Of a stretch of 33,763 bases of DNA, positions 8,360-15,389 are shown in pieces. Each line of letters begins with the position of its first letter. The first letter of the stretch is position 1. The DNA is from a bacterium (GTDB lineage Bacteria > UBP4 > UBA4092 > JAOAEQ01), in the NCBI GenBank assembly GCA_026416715.1, contig JAOAEQ010000028.1, positions 1-33,763 of the forward strand. Direction: 5' to 3'. The notes under the pieces were generated by a model that worked only from the letters and a program-made list of their open reading frames with translations, made no database searches and was not told the DNA's origin. The position numbers and the translations under genes were made by a program.

Positions 8360-8386
8360 ATACCACGCTGGGTAATCAATTTTCAA
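8357..8386 (-). promoter_or_regulatory. Sigma-70-like promoter of the NicO-like/permease operon
   Basis: On the minus strand TTGAAA (8381-8386), 18-nt spacer, TATGGT (8357-8362). Transcription would start near 8350, about 85 nt before ATG 8265. Confidence 0.55.
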
Positions 8387-8426
8387 ATTTGCATATATTG
8401 TGCTTGCTAAGAGAGGATAATATAAT

Positions 8427-9977
8427 ATGGATAAGAATATCTTATTATTCAATGGGAATATACTTACGTTATCCGAAAAACTCCCGCGATGTGAAGCGGT
8501 ATTTTTGCGAAATGAAAAAATTGTTGCTTGTGGAACATCTCGCGATTTATTAACGCACTATCAATCTGCAAATCAAGTTATTGACCTACACGGGAAAACC
8601 GTTCTACCTGGCTTTATTGATACCCACGTTCATCTCACGGATACTGGGATTGATACGCTTGGTGTAGATTTAAGCGAAGCGCATTCTATTGCGGAAATAC
8701 AGGATAAACTAGCGAACTTCGCGAAACATCTACCGCCAGGAACTTGGGTTATTGGCTATGGGTATGATGATAGCGTTCTGCAAGAGAAACGATTTCCTAC
8801 CCGATACGATTTAGATAAAAATCTTGCTGATTATCCAGTTTGTATTTCACGACGAGATGGACATTCTTTGGTAGTAAATTCTGCCGGATTGAAACTGCTT
8901 CAGCTTTCTCCTGAAACCGATGGGTATGAAAAAGATACCCAGACCGGAGAACCAACCGGAATAATGCGCCGAGTTGCGGTGGGACAGACGAATGAAAAAG
9001 TGTTCGGTCAATTATCTGATGAACAGCGGTTAAAAGGATTAACCACCGCTGTGCAATTTGCGATTTCGAAAGGAATAACCACCATTCATGCACTCGAAGG
9101 TGGGAGCGAAACTGCGGATAAGAATCTAGCGGTATTAATGCAATATCAGGATACCCTACCGGTACGGATTATTATCTATCATCAGACCTGCGATGTCGCT
9201 CGGGTTCAACAAGAAGGATTCCCGCGTATCGGCGGATGTATTCTAGTTGACGGGTCGATTGGTTCTCATACCGCCGCAGTTACCGAACCGTTCAACGACG
9301 ACCCGGGAAATACCGGCGTCCTCTATTTCACGGATGAACAATTATATAGATTTATAGAAACTGCACATTGTGCCGGATTACAAATTTCAATGCATGCGAT
9401 TGGCGACCGCGCTATCGAACAAATCCTAAAAACCTATCGGCAAGTATTAGCGAAATACCCACGGGCTGACCATCGGCATCGGATTGAACATTACGAACTG
9501 CCGCGACCGGAGCAAATCTCGCAAACAGCTGAACTCGGTCTTATCCTGGGAATGCAGCCGACATTCGATTATCTCTGGGGCGGACCGAATCAGCTTTATG
9601 CAACCCGACTTGGCGTTGAACGAAGTTTATTTTCAAATCCGTTCCGAACCATCCTTGATGCCGGGATAAAAATTGCGGGGGGTTCGGATAGTTATGTTAC
9701 CCCAATGGACCCGCTTCTTGGCATTCATTCTGCAGTTAACCATTATTCCCCGCAACAGCGGGTAACGGTTGATGAAGCGATTCGTATGTATACTACAGTA
9801 GCAGCGTATGCTGCGTTTGAAGAGCATCTAAAAGGAACGATTGAACCGGGAAAACTAGCAGATTTAGTTGTTCTAGAAAAAAATCCATATGTAGTTCCCA
9901 CAACCGAATTAAAAGATATCCCGGTATCTATGACAATATGTAGAGGAGAAATAGTCTATTCACAAGATGCAAGGTAA
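8427..9977 (+). CDS. Amidohydrolase family 3 (YtcJ-like) metal-dependent hydrolase
   Basis: 516 residues, a full-length Amidohydro_3 protein. The small beta domain at both ends (VIDLHGKTVLPGF and the C-terminal KGTIEPGKLADLVVLEKNP) flanks the TIM barrel. Metal and catalytic motifs are DTHVHL (H67, H69), DGSIGSHTAAV, QISMHAIGDRA, HRIEHYE and GGSDSYV. Homologues hydrolyse N-formyl, amide or exoenzyme-like substrates; the true substrate cannot be inferred. ATG 8427 is preceded by GAGAGG about 12 nt upstream. It is divergent from the permease operon across a 161-nt gap and is followed by tilS 43 nt later on the same strand, possibly co-transcribed. Confidence 0.9.
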   Translation: MDKNILLFNGNILTLSEKLPRCEAVFLRNEKIVACGTSRDLLTHYQSANQVIDLHGKTVLPGFIDTHVHLTDTGIDTLGVDLSEAHSIAEIQDKLANFAKHLPPGTWVIGYGYDDSVLQEKRFPTRYDLDKNLADYPVCISRRDGHSLVVNSAGLKLLQLSPETDGYEKDTQTGEPTGIMRRVAVGQTNEKVFGQLSDEQRLKGLTTAVQFAISKGITTIHALEGGSETADKNLAVLMQYQDTLPVRIIIYHQTCDVARVQQEGFPRIGGCILVDGSIGSHTAAVTEPFNDDPGNTGVLYFTDEQLYRFIETAHCAGLQISMHAIGDRAIEQILKTYRQVLAKYPRADHRHRIEHYELPRPEQISQTAELGLILGMQPTFDYLWGGPNQLYATRLGVERSLFSNPFRTILDAGIKIAGGSDSYVTPMDPLLGIHSAVNHYSPQQRVTVDEAIRMYTTVAAYAAFEEHLKGTIEPGKLADLVVLEKNPYVVPTTELKDIPVSMTICRGEIVYSQDAR

Positions 9978-10020
9978 TGTAAAGGAATCTTAGCAATTTC
10001 AATGTATTGAATATGCAACC

Positions 10021-11484
10021 ATGCTTTTATCTAACGTGGCGAAAACCATAGCTAAATATCAGTTATTTCAATCCGGTGATAAAGTCGTTATCGGTGTTTC
10101 CGGCGGACCGGATTCGATCGCGTTACTCTATTGTCTTAATGAATTGAGAGAAGAATACCAGCTGAAACTAATTATCGCCCATCTCAATCATCAAATTCGC
10201 GGAAAAGAAGCGGATGCGGATGCTCGGTTCGTTCAATCCCTAGCTAAAAAACTACAATTTCCATGTTTCGTTAAATCGGTCAATGTTCCAGCATTGGCAA
10301 AAAAAGAAAAGAAATCGCTGGAAGAAACGGCGCGACAGATTCGGTATGCGTTTCTCTGGGAATTAGCGGTTAAGAAACAAGCGAATAAAATTGCACTTGG
10401 TCATACTGCGGATGACCAGATTGAAACAATAGTAATGTGGTTTTTACGCGGGTCCGGACCGGAAGGATTAAGCGGAATGCCAGTCGTTCGCCAGAGCGAA
10501 GTACCTAGTACCCAGTACCAAACAGAGAGAAGTGTTCGATGTAAATGCAAGCATCCAATTTATATTATACGCCCGTTACTGGAAACATCAAGAAAAGAAA
10601 TTCTGGAATATCTGAACCAGCATAAAATCTCGTTTCGGCAGGATACGACAAACCTAAAACCAATCTATCTTCGGAATCGGATTCGGTTAAAACTGCTACC
10701 GCTGTTGGAAAAAGAATATAATCCGAATCTTCGGGAGACGTTATTACGCACCGCTACTATTCTCCGCGATGAACAGGATTATTTTAATTCCGCAGCGAAT
10801 ATGTTATTTCCCTGTTTATGGAATCGCGAACGAACTGATTGTATTGCACTTAACATAACCGAATTGCGACGGTTAGATAAGGCAATACATCGGCATCTCG
10901 TTCGTCAGGCGATTGAACGGGTTCTCGGTTCATTATCCGGGTTCGGATTCGAACATATCGAAGCGATACTTGAACTAGTGAAATCCGGTGGAGATGGATT
11001 AATGCTGCATTTACCGCATCAGCTAACAGTTCGGATTGAACAGGATCATCTATGTTTCTACCTCGAACACCCGATAAAGAAAACTATTCAACCGAATAAA
11101 TTGATTGCAGTTCCCGGAACCACGCAAATCGAGACGTTGGGAATTAAAATTAAGACCGAATTGCGTACAGCATCTCCGTCTGCATCCGCTAAAATCCGTT
11201 TGAATCAGAATGATATAGCATTGCTTGACGCAGATAGAATTCAGTTTCCATTAACCCTCCGCACGTGGCAACCAGGGGATATCTTTTTCCCACTCGGAAT
11301 GACCGGAAAAAAGAAACTGCACGATTTCTTTATTGATGAAAAGGTTCCGCGAACGCAACGCGATAAAATTCCACTTATCGTTGCAAAGAACGGTGATATC
11401 CTTTGGGTGGTGGGTAAGAGAATCAACGAGAAGTATAAAGTTACTTCCGGAACGAAACGAATTCTGCGAATAACCTTTACATAA
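10021..11484 (+). CDS. tilS: tRNA(Ile)-lysidine synthetase TilS
   Basis: 487 residues. TilS converts the wobble C34 of tRNA-Ile(CAU) to lysidine so that it reads AUA. The N-type ATP-pyrophosphatase P-loop SGGPDS is at residues 27-32, HLNHQIRGKEADAD follows, and HTADDQIETIVMWFLRGSG is the catalytic/adenylate segment. The C-terminal domain ends with RTWQPGDIFFPLGMTGKKKL and VPRTQRDKIPLIV, so both TilS domains are present. Between GMPVVR and IIRPLLE (residues about 158-181) there is an extra loop of some 24 residues absent from typical TilS, encoded by a 7-bp repeat array at 10500-10520. No strong ribosome site precedes ATG. The gene converges on efp. Confidence 0.95.
   Translation: MLLSNVAKTIAKYQLFQSGDKVVIGVSGGPDSIALLYCLNELREEYQLKLIIAHLNHQIRGKEADADARFVQSLAKKLQFPCFVKSVNVPALAKKEKKSLEETARQIRYAFLWELAVKKQANKIALGHTADDQIETIVMWFLRGSGPEGLSGMPVVRQSEVPSTQYQTERSVRCKCKHPIYIIRPLLETSRKEILEYLNQHKISFRQDTTNLKPIYLRNRIRLKLLPLLEKEYNPNLRETLLRTATILRDEQDYFNSAANMLFPCLWNRERTDCIALNITELRRLDKAIHRHLVRQAIERVLGSLSGFGFEHIEAILELVKSGGDGLMLHLPHQLTVRIEQDHLCFYLEHPIKKTIQPNKLIAVPGTTQIETLGIKIKTELRTASPSASAKIRLNQNDIALLDADRIQFPLTLRTWQPGDIFFPLGMTGKKKLHDFFIDEKVPRTQRDKIPLIVAKNGDILWVVGKRINEKYKVTSGTKRILRITFT
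10500..10520 (+). repeat. 7-bp unit repeat array inside tilS
   Basis: Three copies in tandem: AGTACCT, AGTACCC, AGTACCA. Read in frame as part of EVPSTQYQT, inside a loop that typical TilS proteins lack. Confidence 0.65.
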
Positions 11485-11486
11485 AC

Positions 11487-11553
11487 CACTAAGTCACCAA
11501 AGCACTAAGTATAATGATACAGATTTTTTCTTGGTATCTTAGTGTCTTGGTGA
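11487..11553. repeat. Inverted 8-bp unit repeat pair between tilS and efp, likely bidirectional terminator
   Basis: Left array: CACTAAGT, CACCAAAG, CACTAAGT (11487-11510). The right arm (11530-11553) contains CTTAGTGTCTTGGTGA, which pairs with 11494-11509 with two mismatches. It fills the convergent gap, starting 3 nt after the tilS stop and ending 5 nt before the efp stop. AT-rich flanks suit termination in both directions. Confidence 0.65.
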
Positions 11554-11557
11554 TAGA

Positions 11558-12127
11558 TTATTTTTTGGTCACGCGTTCAACATATTTCCCGGTATGCGAA
11601 CTCACTTTAACTATATCACCAACTTTAATAAACTGCGGAACCAAGATTTCCATCCCATTTTCAAGCGTAGCGGATTTATAAGTTGCATCTGATTCCCCGC
11701 GAATTCCTGCTGCCGTTGAAACCACTTTCACTTCAACCAATTCTGGTAAAATAACCCCGACCGGATTCCCTTCATATAACTGGATCGGAAGTTTCATTCC
11801 TTCTTTCAGGAATTTTTCAGCAAATTTGCCCAGTAATTCTTTTCGAAGCGAAACCTGTTCGTAGGTTTCAGGGTCCATAAAATAATATTCTTCTTCGGTG
11901 GCATAGAGATATTCGAATTGCCGAGTTTCGAGCTCAACATCATCAAGTTTATCATTCTGATGGAATTTCCGGTCGAGTTCTGCGCCGGTAGATAACTTCC
12001 GAAGTTTCGCATGGATAAATCCAGCAAACTGAGCAGTTCCGGATTTATGCTCGACTTCAAGCACCCGATATAATTCATTGTCTATCCGGAGTGTAGTTCC
12101 ATGTTTCAATTCCGCAGCGATTATCAT
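11558..12127 (-). CDS. efp: Translation elongation factor P
   Basis: 189 residues, the normal EF-P length with three beta-barrel domains. EF-P binds between the P and E sites of the ribosome and relieves stalling at polyproline. The C-terminal half carries the family signature SATLENGMEILVPQFIKVGD. The domain-I tip normally has a Lys or Arg (position 34) that is modified. Here the tip reads EHKSGTAQFAG, with Gln33 where I align the usual Lys. The overall sequence (EYLYATEEEYYFMDPETYEQ, AKLRKLSTG) fits a subfamily that I recall as having a glycine-rich GGGKMGG-type tip in other bacteria. A strong AAGGAGG lies 10 nt before ATG. The gene has a long leader with a 14-bp hairpin and is downstream of mutS on the same strand. 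Confidence 0.95.
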   Translation of the reverse strand: MIIAAELKHGTTLRIDNELYRVLEVEHKSGTAQFAGFIHAKLRKLSTGAELDRKFHQNDKLDDVELETRQFEYLYATEEEYYFMDPETYEQVSLRKELLGKFAEKFLKEGMKLPIQLYEGNPVGVILPELVEVKVVSTAAGIRGESDATYKSATLENGMEILVPQFIKVGDIVKVSSHTGKYVERVTKK

Positions 12128-12188
12128 AAGGACATACCTCCTTAAAACTAGGTAGTATATGTGCTACTTGGTTCGGCGATATAGCAGA

Positions 12189-12225
12189 GTTAGACCGAAC
12201 GAGTTTCGAGTTCGTTCGGTCTAAC
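12189..12225 (-). promoter_or_regulatory. Perfect 14-bp hairpin in the efp leader
   Basis: Arms GTTAGACCGAACGA (12189-12202) and TCGTTCGGTCTAAC (12212-12225) with a 9-nt loop. It sits 62 nt upstream of the efp start. No T-run follows on the minus strand, so it is not a classic terminator. It could be a leader regulatory structure or a mobile palindrome. Confidence 0.5.
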
Positions 12226-12388
12226 ACAATTTCTACTGCCATAATGGCAATGGGTATTTTTCGGTTGCAATTGAACTTGACTGGTTTCGATTAACCTGCC
12301 CTCGTTAAAGTTAATTCGTGTACCTACGTCTACAAAATATAGGTTAGATTAAAACGCAATAAGGGGAATTGTCAAGTCAAATTCTACC

Positions 12389-12460
12389 CACCAAGGCATT
12401 AAGACATCAAGAGGATCATTAAAATGTAAAAAATAAATATGCTTGGAGCCTTGGTGGTAG
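12389..12460 (-). repeat. Inverted 8-bp unit repeat pair abutting the mutS stop
   Basis: CACCAAGG, CATTAAGA, CATCAAGA (12389-12412) and an opposing arm GCTTGGAGCCTTGGTGGTAG (12441-12460). The outer parts pair as a hairpin with one bulge. It is the same family as 11487-11553 and ends 1 nt from the mutS stop, so it probably serves as the mutS terminator. Confidence 0.6.
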
Positions 12461-12461
12461 A

Positions 12462-15149
12462 TTAGGGTTTATGTTTTATTTTTTCCTGCAGTTCCTGAAG
12501 TTTCTGCAACGCTTGGAGAGGAGTTAAGTTCGATAAATCGAGCGATTTAAGTTCGTCAACAACCGGATGGCTAACGAAATCGAAGAACGATAACTGTATT
12601 CCGGAGACCATTTCCGGCTGAGGCGATTTCGTTCCTACTTCCGGATGGGTTGCCGCGAGTTCTTCTTTCGCAGTTCGGCTATATTTTTCTAAATCGAACA
12701 GAACTTCTTTTGCACGCTGGATAACCGAGAGCGGAAGTCCAGCCAATCGGGCAACAGCAATTCCATAACTTTTATCGCAAGGGCCAGGAACAATCTTATG
12801 CAAGAATATAACTTTTTCGTTCCATTCACGAACCGCAACATTATAATTTTTCATCCCAGCTAGAACTGAAGCGAGTTGGGTTAATTCATGATAATGGGTA
12901 GCAAATAAAGTTCGCGCATGTACCATATCGTGAATATATTCTGCTACTGCCCAAGCGATTGATAAGCCATCAAAGGTACTGGTTCCACGACCGATTTCAT
13001 CTAGAATTAATAGACTACGAGATGTAGCATTATGCAAGATATTTGCCGTTTCATTCATTTCAACCATAAAGGTTGATTCGCCACGAAGTAAATTATCCGC
13101 AGCACCGACCCGCGTGAAAATACGATCAACTAACCCGAGTTTAGCGGATTTCGCCGGTACATACGACCCGATTTGACCTAGTAAACTGATTAATGCTACT
13201 TGCCTGATGTAGGTTGATTTCCCTGCCATATTCGGTCCGGTAATCAGCAATAACCGATTTTCGTTGGTATCAATATAGGTATCGTTTGGAACAAATTGCT
13301 GTTCCGGCAGGAACCGTTCGATAACCGGATGCCGGCCATCTTTAATTTCGATAATCGGTTCTTCCGTCAATTCCGGTAAACAATAATCATATCTGACCGC
13401 AACTTCCGCTAACGTTGATAGAACATCAAGCAATGCGAGTGCATCTGCGGTCTGCTGGATACGTTTCGTTTGCGCAATAACTTTCTCCCGTATTTCACTG
13501 AATAGCTGATATTCCATTTCAACCATTTTCTCTTCAGCGCCGAGAATTTTCGATTCCCACTCTTTAAGTTCCGGAGTGGTGAACCGTTCCGCATTAGCGG
13601 TAGTCTGTTTCCGTTCATAATCCGCAGGAACGAAAGCAAGATTCGGTTTGGTAACCTCAATATAATATCCGAAAACGTTATTGAATTTAACTTTCAGCGA
13701 TTTTATTCCAGTTCGTTCGCGTTCGCGAGCTTCCAGTTGTGCGACCCAATTTTTGCCACCGCGACTAATTTCCCGCAGTTCATCTAACGGCGGAAAATAG
13801 TTATCTTTAATCAAACCACCTTCTTTAACCGATAACGGTGGGTCATCAACAATCGCACGATGAATTAAATCACGCAGTTCGGGAATATCGTCGAGGGAAT
13901 TTATAGTTTGCTGTAAAAGGGAAGGGGGCGATTCATCTATTCCAATATTTTTGCGCGGAATACATTGCGTCAGTACCTTGTTTATGTCAGGAACTATATC
14001 TAACGATTTTTTAAGGGAAAGAACATCCCGAGCATTTGCCACGCCACAACCGATTTTACCAAGAAGCCGTTCTAAATCGTAAATGTTATCTAATAACTCA
14101 CGCAAGTTCCGGCGCAAGGTATGATCGTGATAAAAGAAATGAACCCCGTGCTGTCGCTCTTTAATTTTTTCAATATTTAATAAAGGTTGGCTAAGCCAAT
14201 GTCGTAGTTTCCGTCCACCCATTGCGGTTATTGTTTCGTCGATAACCCCTAAAAGCGACCCGGATTTCGATTTTTCCCGCTGGGTATAAAATAATTCTAG
14301 ATTTTGACTGGTGGTAGCATCCAAGATAAGATATTCTTCCGTAGAATAGGTTCTTATTGAAGTTATATGGGATAACTCCGTTTTCTGGGTATCTTTCAGA
14401 TAGGCAAGAATAGCGCCGGCTGACCCAACAGCTAGTTGTAACGATTCACAACCGAATCCTTTCAGGGTTGTTGTCTGGAAGTGTGCGGTCAGTTTCGGAT
14501 ATGCGGTATCATAAGCGAATTGATATTCCTGATATGGATAAACCGTCAGTGCTGGTTGCTGGGAGCAAAGTCCGAACATCGGACTTTGCTTAGATAACGA
14601 ATCGGGTAGCAAACATTCCCGAGGTGATAACCGTTCTAGTTCAGTCTTAAGTTTAATCAAATCAGGGGTATCAGTAAATTCGGTTACCAAAAATTCGCCC
14701 GTAGATAAATCCGCTATTGCGAATCCTATCTGGATCCGGTTAGCATCAAATTTAGGGTTGATAGCGATAAGATAATTATTAATCTTTTCATCAAGCAGAC
14801 TGCCTTCAAGAACCGTTCCGGGAGTAACTACTCGGACTATCTGCCGTTTCACCACACCTTTCGCGAATTTCGGATCTTCCATCTGCTCACAAATAGCAAC
14901 TTTGCATCCCTGTTTAATTAATCGCGCAAGGTAAGCATTAACCGCATGATGCGGCACTCCAGCTAACGGAACTGTTTGATCTTTTCCAACATGTTTTTTC
15001 GTTAGCGTAAGTTTCAGCAGTTTGGCACCGAGAATTGCATCATCGCCGAACATCTCATAGAAATCGCCTACCCGAAATAAAAGAATTGCATCAGGATGCT
15101 GGGATTTCAGCTGATGATACTGCCGCATTAACGGAGTAAACTGTTCCAT
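12462..15149 (-). CDS. mutS: DNA mismatch repair protein MutS
   Basis: 895 residues, complete MutS1. The mismatch-binding domain has the Phe-x-Glu motif at F30-Y-E32 (GDFYEMF). The core and clamp domains follow, and the ABC-type ATPase shows Walker A GPNMAGKST (638-646), the signature RGESTFMVEM and Walker B LILDEIGRGTSTFDG (from about 713). The C-terminus has the tail region after the helix-turn-helix (LSFFDF...). MutS recognises mismatches and recruits MutL, which is not in this window. Start ATG 15149 gives the standard EQFTPLMRQY opening; its ribosome site is weak. A repeat-unit hairpin abuts its stop codon. It is divergent from the GT-C gene at 15390. Confidence 0.97.
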   Translation of the reverse strand: MEQFTPLMRQYHQLKSQHPDAILLFRVGDFYEMFGDDAILGAKLLKLTLTKKHVGKDQTVPLAGVPHHAVNAYLARLIKQGCKVAICEQMEDPKFAKGVVKRQIVRVVTPGTVLEGSLLDEKINNYLIAINPKFDANRIQIGFAIADLSTGEFLVTEFTDTPDLIKLKTELERLSPRECLLPDSLSKQSPMFGLCSQQPALTVYPYQEYQFAYDTAYPKLTAHFQTTTLKGFGCESLQLAVGSAGAILAYLKDTQKTELSHITSIRTYSTEEYLILDATTSQNLELFYTQREKSKSGSLLGVIDETITAMGGRKLRHWLSQPLLNIEKIKERQHGVHFFYHDHTLRRNLRELLDNIYDLERLLGKIGCGVANARDVLSLKKSLDIVPDINKVLTQCIPRKNIGIDESPPSLLQQTINSLDDIPELRDLIHRAIVDDPPLSVKEGGLIKDNYFPPLDELREISRGGKNWVAQLEARERERTGIKSLKVKFNNVFGYYIEVTKPNLAFVPADYERKQTTANAERFTTPELKEWESKILGAEEKMVEMEYQLFSEIREKVIAQTKRIQQTADALALLDVLSTLAEVAVRYDYCLPELTEEPIIEIKDGRHPVIERFLPEQQFVPNDTYIDTNENRLLLITGPNMAGKSTYIRQVALISLLGQIGSYVPAKSAKLGLVDRIFTRVGAADNLLRGESTFMVEMNETANILHNATSRSLLILDEIGRGTSTFDGLSIAWAVAEYIHDMVHARTLFATHYHELTQLASVLAGMKNYNVAVREWNEKVIFLHKIVPGPCDKSYGIAVARLAGLPLSVIQRAKEVLFDLEKYSRTAKEELAATHPEVGTKSPQPEMVSGIQLSFFDFVSHPVVDELKSLDLSNLTPLQALQKLQELQEKIKHKP

Positions 15150-15165
15150 AACGTTTAGACCTAAT

Positions 15166-15307
15166 TTCGAAATTCAAAGTTCGAATATCGAAGCAAAAAG
15201 ATAACCATAAAAACTTGAAAACGGAAACACCTAAAGACCGAATTTTGTTTTTCGATTATCAGTTTGTTTATCGGTGTATTATTCAGGAGGTTAGATTTCG
15301 ATATTCG
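15166..15307. repeat. 7-bp unit repeat and inverted copy in the mutS/GT-C divergent gap
   Basis: Left array: TTCGAAA, TTCAAAG, TTCGAAT, ATCGAAG (15166-15193). A perfect inverted 11-mer links CGAATATCGAA (15182-15192) to TTCGATATTCG (15297-15307). The two arms bracket about 105 bp of the divergent promoter region. Confidence 0.5.
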
Positions 15308-15322
15308 GATTTATTTATATTT

Positions 15323-15337
15323 ATTATATCTTATAAT
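15323..15337. promoter_or_regulatory. Candidate divergent -10 boxes for mutS and the GT-C gene
   Basis: TATAAT on the plus strand at 15332-15337, 52 nt before ATG 15390. A minus-strand TATAAT lies at 15323-15328, facing mutS. No good -35 is visible for either, so confidence is low. Confidence 0.3.
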
Positions 15338-15389
15338 GAAGTATACTTTAATCCTTTATCCCTTTATGGTAAGATTTTAATTTAACATT

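Larger units (their letters stand above)
12128..12461. other. Gap between mutS and efp: leader hairpin and repeat pair
   Basis: No gene. From efp outward it holds the efp ribosome site (12138-12144), a perfect 14-bp hairpin (12189-12225), an AT-rich stretch with no promoter I would trust, and the 8-bp-unit inverted repeat that abuts the mutS stop. Confidence 0.6.

Noticed and set aside
7630-8379. Longer 249-residue version of the NicO-like protein
   Set aside because: Its N-terminal 38 residues would be encoded across a good promoter and palindrome at 8341-8386; ATG 8265 lies downstream and gives a natural start.
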